Below the pieces are notes generated by a model, which searched no databases, had not been told where the DNA came from, and worked only from the letters and a program-made list of their open reading frames with translations. A stretch of 64,000 bases of DNA from Aequorivita todarodis. Its GTDB lineage: Bacteria; Bacteroidota; Bacteroidia; Flavobacteriales; Flavobacteriaceae. The first letter of the stretch is position 1; each line of letters opens with the position of its first letter. Shown here in pieces: positions 8,458 through 18,112 of this stretch. The DNA lies in assembly GCF_028561335.1 (NCBI RefSeq), contig NZ_JAQQTG010000006.1, positions 186,317 to 250,316 on the forward strand, written 5' to 3'. The position numbers and the translations under genes were made by a program.

Positions 8458-10682
8458 GCAGCCCATCCTTTAACCCGTATGTTGGGCTCAGACCTTTTCG
8501 CGATGATGAAAACCTTTTGTTTTTTGGTCGCGAGGAGCAGACTTTGGAATTATTGCAACGTTTGCACACCAACCGTTTTGTCGCGGTTGTGGGAAGTTCG
8601 GGCAGTGGCAAGTCGTCATTGATCCGTGCAGGACTCACCCCCTCGTTAAAAGGTGGTTTTTTAGTTGAAAACAGTAGCCAATGGCTCATAGCAATAATGA
8701 AACCGGGGCAAAACCCGATGTATAATCTGGCCGAAACCATTTTACACCAAATTGATCCAAAAATAGAATCTTCACAAATTATAGCATTTATTAAACGAAT
8801 TAAAAAAGAAGGTGTTTCCGCTATTTTGGATGTTATAGAACCGCTTCGGGAAAACAAGAACTCCAATTTCTTTTTATTGGTGGATCAATTTGAGGAGCTT
8901 TTTCGCTTTTCACTAAAACAAAAACAAGCCTCCTTTAAAACGGAAGCAATTGATTTTGTAAACCTGATTTTAAAGCTTTCAGAACAAAAAAGCATTCCAT
9001 TCTATGTGGTACTCACAATGCGTTCCGATTTTATTGGAGACTGCGCCCAGTTTTTCGGCCTGCCGGAAGCTCTGAACAAAAGCCAGTATCTGGTGCCAAG
9101 ATTAAACAGATTGGAGCTTAAAAAAGTGATTGAAGGTCCAGCAAAATTATACGGCGGCAAATTCAATTCCGCCCTCACCTCCCAACTTATAAATGATTTG
9201 GGAGAAGTAAAAGACGAACTACCTTTAGTGCAGCACGCTTTAATGCGGATGTGGAATCACAAACACGGCGCAGGCACAAATGGCGAACTCAATCTGGAGA
9301 GCTACAAACAAATTGGCGGAATTGAAAACGCCCTATCCATGCATGCCGATGAAGCCTTAAAAGAATTAAAACCAGACGAGTTGTCGTTAGCAAAAGCACT
9401 TTTTCAAGCGCTGACTACCATTGATGAAAACGGAAGGAAAATACGCAGGCCCGCAAAATTGAGTGATTTAAAGAAATTAACGAACGCCAGTGAAGAAAAG
9501 CTAATGGGCGTAATCAGTAATTTTATCAAGAATGACCGTTCCTTTTTGGTCATAGACAACATAGGCGATTCTGATGATAAACTTATAGACATATCCCACG
9601 AAAGTCTTATTAGGCATTGGAAAACCTTAAATAGTTGGGTGGACGAAGAAAGTGATGCAGCACTTCAATACACGCGTATTTGCGATGCCTACACGGCGCA
9701 CGAGGAAGACCGGAAGGATTTATTGTCGGGCAGGGAATTTGAAATTGCACAGGAATGGTTTAATAAGTTTAAGCCCAATAAAATCTGGGCAGCACGGTAC
9801 AACGACAATTTTGACGAAGCAATGAAATACCTCTCTGATAGCGCGAAGGTTTACAATATAAAAATGAGAAATGCGCGAAGAATTAAGCGCATTAAAAAAG
9901 GAAGCTTATATACTTTGATTGCCCTCGCATTTATCCTGCTTTTCAGTTATTTTCTATATAAGCCCAGCATTGAACAAATTGATTGGAGCAAAGCCAAATC
10001 TGGAAATAATGTGGAAAGTTTTACCGCTTATTTAGAATCACATCCGAAAGGGGAATATTCCGAAGTTGCACAAAACTTTCTTGATTCAATAAATCTTCAA
10101 CAAGCTTGGTTGGTTGCCGAAAAAGATAATACCGTAAAAGCATACCAGAAATACCTGAATGTTGCCGCTACAGAAAAAGACTCTTTAAACAACATACTTG
10201 CGTATTCAAAATTTGCAAAAGATACCCTCACGGCCCTCTCAAGAATTGATTCGCTTAAAGATGAAATGGAAAATTCAAACTTGGATCACGAAGCGTGGCA
10301 AGTAGCAATTAGCAAGGATAACGTAGCTTCCTATTTAAATTACATCAAAAATGATTCTATTTTGGGCACCCATAATGAAGATGCACATAACAAGATTCAG
10401 GAAATAGGCAAAAGTGGCTTTTTATATTGCGGAAGAGTCGTTAACAATAGAATTCCCGACCCCATATTCGATATTATTTACAGAAAAGATAGCGAGTATA
10501 AAGCCGACGAGGTACCACAGGCCAACGATATTGTTAGGGCAATAAAAAATCGCTATATCTACAGAGACCAAGCCGTAAATAGCAAATCGGGAAACAGTGT
10601 GAAAATGAACCAGATATATCTCATCAAAAGCGTTAATTTACAGGCCAATGCCGTTTTTGTGGAGATTATTTATGATCCGTAA
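8454..10682 (+). CDS. Membrane-anchored STAND NTPase (nSTAND1 type), TIR partner
   Basis: A 742-residue protein. It opens NPYVGLRPFRDDENLLFFGRE, the signature of the novel STAND NTPase 1 family, followed by Walker A GSSGSGKS at 47-54 and Walker B FLLVDQFEEL at 140-149. The winged-helix/sensor part extends to about residue 400. A single membrane segment at about 483-502 separates the NTPase from an outer C-terminal part with three repeats of the form W-x-x-A...Y-x-x-Y-L (starting about 509, 548 and 617) and a final globular domain ending FVEIIYDP. STAND NTPases are threat sensors that oligomerise on ligand binding; the overlapping TIR gene would be the effector. The topology suggests sensing outside the membrane or envelope anchoring. 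The precise ligand is unknown. Confidence 0.82.
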   Translation: MSSPSFNPYVGLRPFRDDENLLFFGREEQTLELLQRLHTNRFVAVVGSSGSGKSSLIRAGLTPSLKGGFLVENSSQWLIAIMKPGQNPMYNLAETILHQIDPKIESSQIIAFIKRIKKEGVSAILDVIEPLRENKNSNFFLLVDQFEELFRFSLKQKQASFKTEAIDFVNLILKLSEQKSIPFYVVLTMRSDFIGDCAQFFGLPEALNKSQYLVPRLNRLELKKVIEGPAKLYGGKFNSALTSQLINDLGEVKDELPLVQHALMRMWNHKHGAGTNGELNLESYKQIGGIENALSMHADEALKELKPDELSLAKALFQALTTIDENGRKIRRPAKLSDLKKLTNASEEKLMGVISNFIKNDRSFLVIDNIGDSDDKLIDISHESLIRHWKTLNSWVDEESDAALQYTRICDAYTAHEEDRKDLLSGREFEIAQEWFNKFKPNKIWAARYNDNFDEAMKYLSDSAKVYNIKMRNARRIKRIKKGSLYTLIALAFILLFSYFLYKPSIEQIDWSKAKSGNNVESFTAYLESHPKGEYSEVAQNFLDSINLQQAWLVAEKDNTVKAYQKYLNVAATEKDSLNNILAYSKFAKDTLTALSRIDSLKDEMENSNLDHEAWQVAISKDNVASYLNYIKNDSILGTHNEDAHNKIQEIGKSGFLYCGRVVNNRIPDPIFDIIYRKDSEYKADEVPQANDIVRAIKNRYIYRDQAVNSKSGNSVKMNQIYLIKSVNLQANAVFVEIIYDP

Positions 10683-10685
10683 ATT

Positions 10686-12032
10686 TTACCTTCCTTTTTT
10701 GCGTCTGTTGTAATTCTTGTCTCCCCTGGTCTTGGGCTTTTTGTATTTCTGCTTTATGATTCGCTTATACGAGCCGCCCTGGTTTTCCTTTTTATTTTTT
10801 TCTTTCTTTTCGTGAAAGGCGGGGCCTACTTCTTCGGTATTATTGGGATTGTTTATTTCTAAAACTTGCGGTTGTTCTTCGTAAGTGAGCTGTTTTGAAA
10901 TTTCAACTTCCTTGGGGAGTTCCAACTCGGCGATCCTTAGATTCATTAAACTTTCAATGGTTGCTTTTGCATCTTGTTCCTTTTCGGTATAAAGCAAGAT
11001 AGCGGTCCCCTCCTGCTCTGCCCGTCCGGTTCTTCCTATGCGGTGCATATAATTTTCAGGGAAGTTCGGCACGTCGAAATTGATAACGTGACTGATGCGG
11101 TCCAAATCCAAACCACGCGCCATAACATCCGTCGTTACGAGGATTCGCGTTTTTTCGGCATTAAAATTTTCTATGGAACGGATTCTGTAATTCTGGGTTT
11201 TGTTGCTATGGATTACCGCAACTTCACTTCCGAAGAATTCATCCAATATATCAAAAAGCAGATCGGCGCTTTTTTTATTCGGAACGAAAACGAGCACTTT
11301 TTTGAAATCGCTTTCATGCTGAAGTAAATATTTTAAGAGATTCGCTTTCGTATAAAAATTAGGAACTGCATAGGCAAACTGCGAAATGTTTTCCAAAGGT
11401 GTTCCGCTAACGGCCACCGATACCGTAGTAGGCGCAATAAAGAAATCGTGGATAAACACATTTACATCATCGGTCATCGTTGCCGAGAACATAATGTTTT
11501 GGCGTTTGTTGGGAAGCAGTTCCAAAATATTGGTAAGCTGAAACCGGAACCCGAGATCGAGCATGACATCCACTTCGTCAATCACCACCTTTTTGACGGC
11601 CTTTAACTGAAGTGCACGGCTAACCACTAAATCATAAAGTCTTCCGGGAGTGGCGACAATAATATCCGCTCCCTCGGCAACGGCTTCCTTTTGGCGGTTG
11701 ATGTTTGTACCGCCAAAAACACCAATTACACGAATAGAGGAATATTTTCCAAATTTTTCAATCTCTTCAACCACCTGTAGAACCAATTCCCGTGTGGGAA
11801 CCAGTACCAAAACCCGCGGATTGGTTTCCTTTGAAAACTTTAAATCCTGCAAAATGGGCAACATATAGGCAAAGGTTTTCCCCGTTCCGGTCTGCGCTAT
11901 CCCAACCATATCGGTCCCCGACATAATTACGGAAAACGATTGCGCCTGTATGGGCGTTGGTTTTTCAAAACCCAAATCGGTTATCGCATACTGAAGCTGT
12001 TTGGAAATATTAAACTCGTTGAATGATTCCAT
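10686..12032 (-). CDS. DEAD-box-type ATP-dependent RNA helicase
   Basis: A 448-residue SF2 helicase starting MESFNEFNISKQLQYAITDLGF, a standard Q-motif region (KPTPIQAQ). Motif I is AQTGTGKT, motif II is DEVD rather than DEAD, motif III SAT, and motif VI HRIGRTGR. The C-terminal tail is basic (KKEKNKKENQ...KYKKPKTRGDKNYNRRKKGR), as in RhlE-like helicases that bind structured RNA in ribosome assembly or decay. The open frame continues 51 codons further upstream, but that part is low-complexity and encodes a dispersed palindrome (PDSYRDPNP), so the start at 12032 is preferred. It converges with the STAND gene. Confidence 0.9.
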   Translation of the reverse strand: MESFNEFNISKQLQYAITDLGFEKPTPIQAQSFSVIMSGTDMVGIAQTGTGKTFAYMLPILQDLKFSKETNPRVLVLVPTRELVLQVVEEIEKFGKYSSIRVIGVFGGTNINRQKEAVAEGADIIVATPGRLYDLVVSRALQLKAVKKVVIDEVDVMLDLGFRFQLTNILELLPNKRQNIMFSATMTDDVNVFIHDFFIAPTTVSVAVSGTPLENISQFAYAVPNFYTKANLLKYLLQHESDFKKVLVFVPNKKSADLLFDILDEFFGSEVAVIHSNKTQNYRIRSIENFNAEKTRILVTTDVMARGLDLDRISHVINFDVPNFPENYMHRIGRTGRAEQEGTAILLYTEKEQDAKATIESLMNLRIAELELPKEVEISKQLTYEEQPQVLEINNPNNTEEVGPAFHEKKEKNKKENQGGSYKRIIKQKYKKPKTRGDKNYNRRKKGR

Positions 12033-12096
12033 CGATGGTTGTTTGGTGCAAAAGTAGTGAATTGTTAACTGGGGAGTTGATTCTTTGGGATTCGGG

Positions 12097-12114
12097 TCCC
12101 GATAGCTATCGGGA
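12097..12114. repeat. Dispersed 18-bp palindrome, copy 1
   Basis: TCCCGATAGCTATCGGGA, a perfect palindrome, just upstream of the DEAD-box helicase start. Identical copies lie inside rnpB (61138-61155) and dnaX (62669-62686). Confidence 0.85.
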
Positions 12115-12190
12115 TGGGATTCGTGAATTCGTGAATTTGGAATTTGTTCAACATATATTTCTGATAAACTTAAAATCCCTATCATATTTA

Positions 12191-12281
12191 ATCTTGAATC
12201 TTGAACCTTGAATCTTGAATCTTGAATTTTGAATTTTGAATCTTGAACCTTGAATTTTGAATCTTGAATCTTGAATCTCGA
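12191..12281. repeat. Heptanucleotide tandem array, 13 units (ATCTTGA)
   Basis: Thirteen consecutive 7-base units, consensus ATCTTGA with variants ACCTTGA, ATTTTGA and ATCTCGA, running without gaps. The array begins three bases beyond the stop codon of the SF2 helicase at 12285-13838 and lies about 160 bases upstream of the DEAD-box helicase start, so it may fall in that gene's promoter region. Confidence 0.9.
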
Positions 12282-12284
12282 AAC

Positions 12285-13838
12285 CTAATCCTCCGGCGGA
12301 TGCCCGTGTATTTCTTCAAAAACCGTATCGAAATTTTCACGGAGATAACTTCTCAGTTTTAGACGGTAATCGTCCTTTAGCCAAGTTATAAAATTATGCG
12401 TGCTTTTGCTGATGCACTGCGAATATTTTTCAATACGGTGGTCAATATCATCGCCCAGCATTTTCGCCAAACCTAACGCATCATACACATCTTCACTGTT
12501 TTCAATACAAATATAGGCGTGTTGCGCAATGGATCGCTCCAGCACAACTTTTGAGGATTCCCCTCTATAAGTTGCCTCTTGGTAGGTAGCCTTTATATCG
12601 AAATACACTTCCTTGCTATTGGCAAATTCCGCGCGAAGCTCATCGGGCATTTCATATCTAAAATGGCTTTCCAGCTCCTCATCGCTCAACAGGCGGTCCA
12701 TATAATAATCGGGCGAACGGAATATTGCCTGCCAATCCAAGGGCGCCTCCCAAGGGCCAAAACGCTGGTAATTGTTCCCCAAATCGATTACCGAAAATTT
12801 TGATTTGTTGTTCAAAATTCGCGAACCACGCCCAATCATTTGGAAATACAAAGTCAACGAACGGGTCGCCCTATTCAGGATTATTGTATCAATGGTAGGT
12901 TCGTCAAAACCTGTGGTCAAAATACTCACGGAAGTTAAAATAGCATCGGGAGTTTCGCGAAACCATCGCAGTATTTGCTTTCGCTGCTTTTTGGTAGCCG
13001 TATTGTCCAAGTGCATAATGGGCAAACCTTCCGCCTTTAAATGGTAATACACTTGAATCGAGGTGTTTATACCATTATTGAAAATCAACGTTTTCTTTCC
13101 TTTGGAATGGTTCAAATACGCTTGATACAATTGGTCCAACATTCCCACTGCGGAATACAGATCATCGGAAGATTTCACGGTATAGTCGCCATTGGAGCCA
13201 ATTTCCAGGGAAGTCAGCCCCATATTGTACTGAAAAACCTCAACCTGTGCCAAAAACTCATTTTCAATTAATGACTGTATGCTTTCGCCAACAATCAGTT
13301 CCTGATAATTGTCCTTCATCGGGAGGTTTCTGTTGGAACTGAGCGGCGTTGCGGTAACCCCGAGTATAAACGATTTCTCGAAGAATTTGAAAAGTTTTGT
13401 GAACGAATTGTAATGCGCCTCGTCAATAATTACCAATCCAATGTCTGAAATATCCAGTTTGTTGTCGTTCAGACGATTGTTCAAGGTTTCAACCATCGCG
13501 ACAAAACAACTGTATTTATCTTGGTCTGAAAGATTTGCGGTGCTGTTCACCACTTTGTTTACCACGCCAAAACTGGTCAACATTTCCGAAGTTTGCTTGC
13601 AAAGTTCCACGCGGTGCGTCATTACAAGCACTTTTTTGTTGTGGTGCTTTAAATATTGGCGGACAATTTCAGAAAAGATAACGGTTTTCCCGCCGCCAGT
13701 TGGCAATTGGTACAGCAAATGATAATCGTCTGGCGCAGTTTCAAATTTTTCAAATATCTTGTCAATAGCCCCTTTTTGGTAGCTATAAAGTTCTTTGTCA
13801 GTCTTTTTTTCTTGAATTGCGTCTTTGGCCTCTATCAT
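12285..13838 (-). CDS. Superfamily II DNA/RNA helicase (ResIII/SSL2-like)
   Basis: A 517-residue SF2 translocase. Residues about 18-190 form the first RecA lobe with motif I PTGGGKT, motif II IIDEAHYN and motif III TATPL; the second lobe follows with TGFDEP and the motif VI region QMIGRGSR. About 130 C-terminal residues are outside the helicase core and carry no recognised nuclease motif. Related proteins are the translocase subunits of restriction systems and XPB-like repair helicases; without a nuclease or methylase beside it, a stand-alone repair or RNA-processing helicase is as likely. The start at 13838 gives a short N-terminal extension before the Q-like SYQKGAI. Confidence 0.85.
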   Translation of the reverse strand: MIEAKDAIQEKKTDKELYSYQKGAIDKIFEKFETAPDDYHLLYQLPTGGGKTVIFSEIVRQYLKHHNKKVLVMTHRVELCKQTSEMLTSFGVVNKVVNSTANLSDQDKYSCFVAMVETLNNRLNDNKLDISDIGLVIIDEAHYNSFTKLFKFFEKSFILGVTATPLSSNRNLPMKDNYQELIVGESIQSLIENEFLAQVEVFQYNMGLTSLEIGSNGDYTVKSSDDLYSAVGMLDQLYQAYLNHSKGKKTLIFNNGINTSIQVYYHLKAEGLPIMHLDNTATKKQRKQILRWFRETPDAILTSVSILTTGFDEPTIDTIILNRATRSLTLYFQMIGRGSRILNNKSKFSVIDLGNNYQRFGPWEAPLDWQAIFRSPDYYMDRLLSDEELESHFRYEMPDELRAEFANSKEVYFDIKATYQEATYRGESSKVVLERSIAQHAYICIENSEDVYDALGLAKMLGDDIDHRIEKYSQCISKSTHNFITWLKDDYRLKLRSYLRENFDTVFEEIHGHPPED

Positions 13839-14045
13839 AAAAATCCCCCATTTGTGAAGTTTTGCAAAACTACGTCCTTTTGTAGGTTTTTGACGAAGAA
13901 ATAGAGGATTTATTTCTTTTGAAAAAAAATATTTTGAATCGTATCTGTGGTTAGGCGATTAATAATGCACTTGATTATTTTACCACAAAGTTCACAGAGG
14001 TTTTCACTAAGGGCACAAAGACAGTACTACACGATTTTTCCAGTT

Positions 14046-14267
14046 CTATTTGAATTTGGTCTTCAAATAAAGCTGTTCTACTTTTTCACGCGCCCAAGGT
14101 GTTTTCCGAAGAAAGGTTAAGCTGGATTTGATAGAGGGGTTGCTATTGAAAGAATTGATTTTAATCTTTTCACCCAAAACCTCCCAGCCGTAATAATCAA
14201 CGAGGTATTCCAAAATATCCGCAAGTTTAATTCCGTGCAAGGGGTTGTTGGGCTGTTGGTTGTCCAT
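14046..14267 (-). CDS. VF530-family DNA-binding protein (DUF2132)
   Basis: A 73-residue protein whose central part, [20 protein letters not shown] and [20 protein letters not shown], matches the small VF530/DUF2132 family, whose Vibrio member has a helical fold with double-stranded DNA binding activity. The family is short and single-domain and this copy is complete. It follows the large SDR gene on the same strand, separated by a purine/pyrimidine-biased 7-base-period array. Confidence 0.88.
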   Translation of the reverse strand: MDNQQPNNPLHGIKLADILEYLVDYYGWEVLGEKIKINSFNSNPSIKSSLTFLRKTPWAREKVEQLYLKTKFK

Positions 14268-14283
14268 AATAATTTGTAAAAAT

Positions 14284-14325
14284 CTTTCCTCTTTATTCTT
14301 TCCTCTTTATTCTTTCTTCTTTATT
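14284..14325. repeat. Heptamer-period array, three 14-bp units
   Basis: Three copies of CTTTCCTCTTTATT (last one CTTTCTTCTTTATT), each made of two related 7-mers CTTTCCT and CTTTATT. It fills the spacer between the SDR stop and the VF530 start; on the coding strand it is purine-rich. Confidence 0.85.
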
Positions 14326-14337
14326 CCCCAAAAAAAA

Positions 14338-15948
14338 CTACCAATCAATCGGTCTATAATCCTTCAAAAACTTCCCGCTCCAGTGTTTTCCTGTGTTTAT
14401 ACCGTCAATCAACGGATCCATTACCCGGGCGGCGCCATCAACAATATCCAGCGGTGGCTGAAAATCGTGCAGTTCCATTTTGCGCTTTGTGAGTTCTACG
14501 GGGTCTTCGTCCGTTACCCAACCCGTATCAACGGCGTTTATGTAAATTCCTTCCTTTGCAAGACTTCCCGCTGCCGTGTGCGTCAACATATTGAGCGCGG
14601 CCTTTGCCATATTGGTATGTGGATGGCGATCTTCCTTAAAGAAACGATGGAACTTTCCCTCCATTGCAGAAACATTTATGATGTGTTTTTTGCCCGTATT
14701 TTTCTTCTTCATTATTTCACCCAAACGGTTGCAAAGCACAAAAGGCGCTATTGAGTTTACCAATTGAACCTCAATCATTTCAGTGGTTTCAATTTCACCA
14801 AGCCTTAAACGCCAGCTATTCGTTTTCCGAAGGTCAACTTGCTGTAAATCTGCATCCAATTTCCCTTCGGGGAAAACTTCTTTTGCGCTCAACGAATTGT
14901 CAAAACTATACGGAATCTGCGAAAGTTTTGCGGAAGCCCGAATGCCAATTCCCGGTTCCGAACCATGCCAAGTTACTGGAAGATTTTTGTTTTTGCCAAT
15001 GTCGGCCGTAAGTGTTTTCAACTCTTGTAAACAATTTATATGGTCGTGCAACAAATCCTTTACAAATTGTGGGTGTTCCTCAAAAGGCATTTCTTCCTTC
15101 GCCATCAAATGATGATAAAACCCTGCGGGCCTGCGAACGGTTTGCGCAGCGTTGTTTATAAGAATGTCAAGATTTTCATGTTTCTGCTCTATATAATTGC
15201 AGAAAATTTCCACACTCGGAATATGCCGAAGGTCCAATCCGTGAATCTTCAAGCGATCTGCCCATTGATGAAAATCCGCTTCCTGCGCGAAACGATATGC
15301 CGAATCTGCCGGAAACCGTGTTGTGGCGACCACAGTAGCACCCGCGCGAAGCAGCATCAAAGAAATATGATAACCAATTTTTAGGCGGGAACCTGTCAAT
15401 ACCGCAACCTGTCCAGTTAAATCTGCGGTTTGGAAACGCTTTGCGTAATTGAAATCGCCACACTCGGTACACATAGTATCATAAAAGTGGTGCAGTTTTG
15501 TGTAAAGAGTCTTGCAAACGTAGCAGTTGCGGGGCGTTTCGAGTTCCAGTTCTTTTTTGGAGGAAAGCTCGGAGGTTTCCAGCAATTTTGGAGCTACAAA
15601 AACAACGTTTTCACGCGCGCTCCGTATTCCGGTTTCTTTGCGGGCAGTTCTATCTTTATTGGCCTGTTTGCGCTTTTCGGCCTTTTTGGCATCTTTTTTT
15701 CTTCGGGAAAACTCATCGCGGTTTGGTCGCGAAAATTGGCCGGAAGCTTTTATTAAAGCAGTGCGCTGCTCTTTTGGAATTTCAAATATCTTATCAGTGT
15801 TATTGTTTAAATGTTCAAGAATGGCGATACACTTCGCTATTTCTTCAGCATTGATCTCTTTTGTGGAATCAATTCCGGAAACGTTTTTTTTCAAATCTTT
15901 CACTTCTTCCCCGGGGGAAGTCTCCATTTCAGAAACCCGCTGCGACAT
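14338..15948 (-). CDS. Atypical SDR oxidoreductase with N-terminal zinc-ribbon-like region
   Basis: A 536-residue protein, about twice the length of a classical short-chain dehydrogenase. Residues 1-135 are charged and helical with a Lys/Arg-rich stretch near 75-105. Four cysteines (Cys142, Cys145, Cys160, Cys163) form a CxxC-x14-CxxC zinc-ribbon-like motif. A Rossmann SDR domain follows from about 178 ([14 protein letters not shown], then ILINNAAQ). The active-site serine is present in NVSAMEG, but the catalytic YxxxK is replaced by TNMAK in [13 protein letters not shown], so ordinary SDR chemistry is doubtful. It may bind a dinucleotide as a regulator or use another residue. Substrate unknown. 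Confidence 0.75.
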   Translation of the reverse strand: MSQRVSEMETSPGEEVKDLKKNVSGIDSTKEINAEEIAKCIAILEHLNNNTDKIFEIPKEQRTALIKASGQFSRPNRDEFSRRKKDAKKAEKRKQANKDRTARKETGIRSARENVVFVAPKLLETSELSSKKELELETPRNCYVCKTLYTKLHHFYDTMCTECGDFNYAKRFQTADLTGQVAVLTGSRLKIGYHISLMLLRAGATVVATTRFPADSAYRFAQEADFHQWADRLKIHGLDLRHIPSVEIFCNYIEQKHENLDILINNAAQTVRRPAGFYHHLMAKEEMPFEEHPQFVKDLLHDHINCLQELKTLTADIGKNKNLPVTWHGSEPGIGIRASAKLSQIPYSFDNSLSAKEVFPEGKLDADLQQVDLRKTNSWRLRLGEIETTEMIEVQLVNSIAPFVLCNRLGEIMKKKNTGKKHIINVSAMEGKFHRFFKEDRHPHTNMAKAALNMLTHTAAGSLAKEGIYINAVDTGWVTDEDPVELTKRKMELHDFQPPLDIVDGAARVMDPLIDGINTGKHWSGKFLKDYRPIDW

Positions 15949-16009
15949 AAATTAATTTTCGGCAAATATAGTCACAGTTTCAATGTGCAAAAGAATTTAT
16001 TTTAATTGG

Positions 16010-18112
16010 CTATTGGCTAACCAATTCCTTTTGAACATTGGCCGGAACGGGCTGATAGGATGAAAACGAGGATTTGAAAGTTGCCCTGCCCTGTGTCAAC
16101 GAGCGCAAATCTGTTGAAAACCCATAGAGTTCTGCTTCGGGGGTCAAGCATTTTAAAATTTGGTAATTGTTGTTGCTTTCAATTCCCTGAATCATCGAGC
16201 GGCGCGCCTGCAGATCGGTCATTACGTTGCCCACCATTTCCTCGGGAACTTTTACGGTAAGTTCCAAAACGGGTTCCAAAAGTTTGGGATTCGCATTCAT
16301 AAATGCTTCTTTAAAAGCATGTGCACCCGCTATTTTGAAAGAAATATCGTTGGAATCTACCGAGTGCATTTTGCCGTCATAAACCATCACGCGCACGTCG
16401 CGGATATAGGACCGCACCAAAGGCCCTTCTTCCATTACCTCCAAAACGCCTTTCATGATGGAGGGTAAATAACGCTGGTCTATCACTCCGCCAACTATGC
16501 AATTGTAGAAAACCAGTTTGCCGCCCCAGGAAAGATCCACCTCTTCCTTACCGCGAATGTTGAAACCCTGCGGCTCTTCCATATTTTCATACCAAGGCTC
16601 AATTTTTAAGTGAACCTCCGCAAACTGCCCAGAGCCTCCCGACTGTTTTTTGTGCCTATAATTTGAAGCCGAAGACCGTTGAATGGTTTCGCGGAAGGCT
16701 ATTTTTGGTTTTTCAAAACGCGCCTCTACGCCATAAATATTGTTTAACGTCCAGTCTATAGTAGCAAGATGCAGATCGCCTTGGCAGGAAAGGATGAGTT
16801 GTTTTGCCTCTTTTGAAAAGGAAATTTCAACCGTTGGATCTTGGCTGTGGATTTTCTTTAAGGATTCGCTGAGTTTCTCTTCATCCTTTGTATTTACGGC
16901 AAAAACCGCTTTTTTAATTCTCGGCTGCGGAAATTTGATGGGCTTTATGGCAATTACATTTTTGGGTGAAGCCAGCGTGTCGTTGGTTTCGGTGTATTTC
17001 AATTTCAGCGTCGCGCCGATGTCGCCAACCGTCAATTTCGTTACGGGCTGTCTTTCCTTGCCGTCCATTATGAAAAGTTGGTTTATAACTTCCGTTTCGC
17101 CATTTTGCGAATTAATCAGTTTGTCGTTCAGCCGTACTTCCCCGCTCATCACCTTGAAAAACGTAATCTGACCCAAATTGGGCTGATAAACGGTTTTAAA
17201 AACGAAGAGCGCCGTTGGGCTTTCCTTTGAAGCAACTATTTCTTTTCCTTCGGTACTTTGTTCGGGTTTTAAATCGGCCGCTGCGGGAGCTACGTTATCA
17301 ATAAAACCCATTAAACGTCCTGTGCCCATATCGTTTAAGGCAGAAACGCAAAACACAGGAAATAGTTCATGGTTCAACATGCCAGCCTTGATGCCGAGGC
17401 GCATTTCGTCTTCGTTCAAAGTGCCCTTATCAAAAAAAAGCTCCATCAATGTTTCATCATTTTCTGCAGCTTTTTCTATCAATTCATTATTTAGTTCTTT
17501 GGCCAATTCCTTTTGATCGTCGGGAATTTCCAACTTTTCGGGCTTTCCTCCATCTGGAGAGAACTTGTACATTTTCATCTTCAGCACATCAATTATGCAC
17601 TGCGCGCCATCAACGACCAACGGATATTGGATTTTCACGGCATTGTTCCCCACCAAACTTTTAATGCTTTTGAAGCTTTCGTCAAACTTCGCATTTATGT
17701 GATCTATTTGGTTTATCACAAAAAGTGTGGGTTTGTGGTATTTATCGATGTAATTCCAAATAATCTCGGTGCCCACTTCCACGCCTTGTTGGGCGCTCAA
17801 GACCGTAACGATGGTATCGGCCACACGGATGGAGGAGATAATTTCGCCTATAAAATCATCCAAACCGGGCGTGTCAATAATGTTGATCTTGTAATTGCGC
17901 CATTCCGTGTGCAAGGGCGTGGCGAAGACCGAGTTGCCCCTTTCGTGCTCCACGTCGTGATAGTCTGAAACCGTGTTTTTGTTTTCAACCGTTCCGCGAC
18001 GGTTTATGAGGCCTGCTTCAAAAAGCATCGTTTCTGCAAGTGTAGTTTTGCCACTGTTATGGGCGCCTACAAAAACTACATTTTTAATGTGTTTGTCGTC
18101 GTATATTTTCAT
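16010..18112 (-). CDS. EF-G-like translational GTPase (divergent paralogue)
   Basis: A 700-residue protein with EF-G domain order: GTPase domain, beta-barrel domain II (about 310-400), then domains III-V. G1 is GAHNSGKT (16-23), G3 is DTPGL (80-84) and G4 NQID. In translating EF-G, G3 is DTPGH and the histidine promotes GTP hydrolysis; here it is leucine. The C-terminus contains typical domain V sequence (MTDLQARRSMIQGIE) but little else conserved. It resembles EF-G2-type paralogues, whose function is uncertain, rather than the main fusA product. The start at 18112 (MKIYDDKHIKNVVFVG) is chosen because the 29 codons upstream are not conserved-looking. Confidence 0.82.
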   Translation of the reverse strand: MKIYDDKHIKNVVFVGAHNSGKTTLAETMLFEAGLINRRGTVENKNTVSDYHDVEHERGNSVFATPLHTEWRNYKINIIDTPGLDDFIGEIISSIRVADTIVTVLSAQQGVEVGTEIIWNYIDKYHKPTLFVINQIDHINAKFDESFKSIKSLVGNNAVKIQYPLVVDGAQCIIDVLKMKMYKFSPDGGKPEKLEIPDDQKELAKELNNELIEKAAENDETLMELFFDKGTLNEDEMRLGIKAGMLNHELFPVFCVSALNDMGTGRLMGFIDNVAPAAADLKPEQSTEGKEIVASKESPTALFVFKTVYQPNLGQITFFKVMSGEVRLNDKLINSQNGETEVINQLFIMDGKERQPVTKLTVGDIGATLKLKYTETNDTLASPKNVIAIKPIKFPQPRIKKAVFAVNTKDEEKLSESLKKIHSQDPTVEISFSKEAKQLILSCQGDLHLATIDWTLNNIYGVEARFEKPKIAFRETIQRSSASNYRHKKQSGGSGQFAEVHLKIEPWYENMEEPQGFNIRGKEEVDLSWGGKLVFYNCIVGGVIDQRYLPSIMKGVLEVMEEGPLVRSYIRDVRVMVYDGKMHSVDSNDISFKIAGAHAFKEAFMNANPKLLEPVLELTVKVPEEMVGNVMTDLQARRSMIQGIESNNNYQILKCLTPEAELYGFSTDLRSLTQGRATFKSSFSSYQPVPANVQKELVSQ

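Noticed and set aside
12033-12185. N-terminal extension of the DEAD-box helicase
   Set aside because: The extra 51 codons translate a palindrome and low-complexity sequence; the family begins at MESFNEFNISKQL.
12191-12281. Possible CRISPR array
   Set aside because: Units are 7 bases with no spacers; no cas gene is present. Same for the other heptamer arrays.
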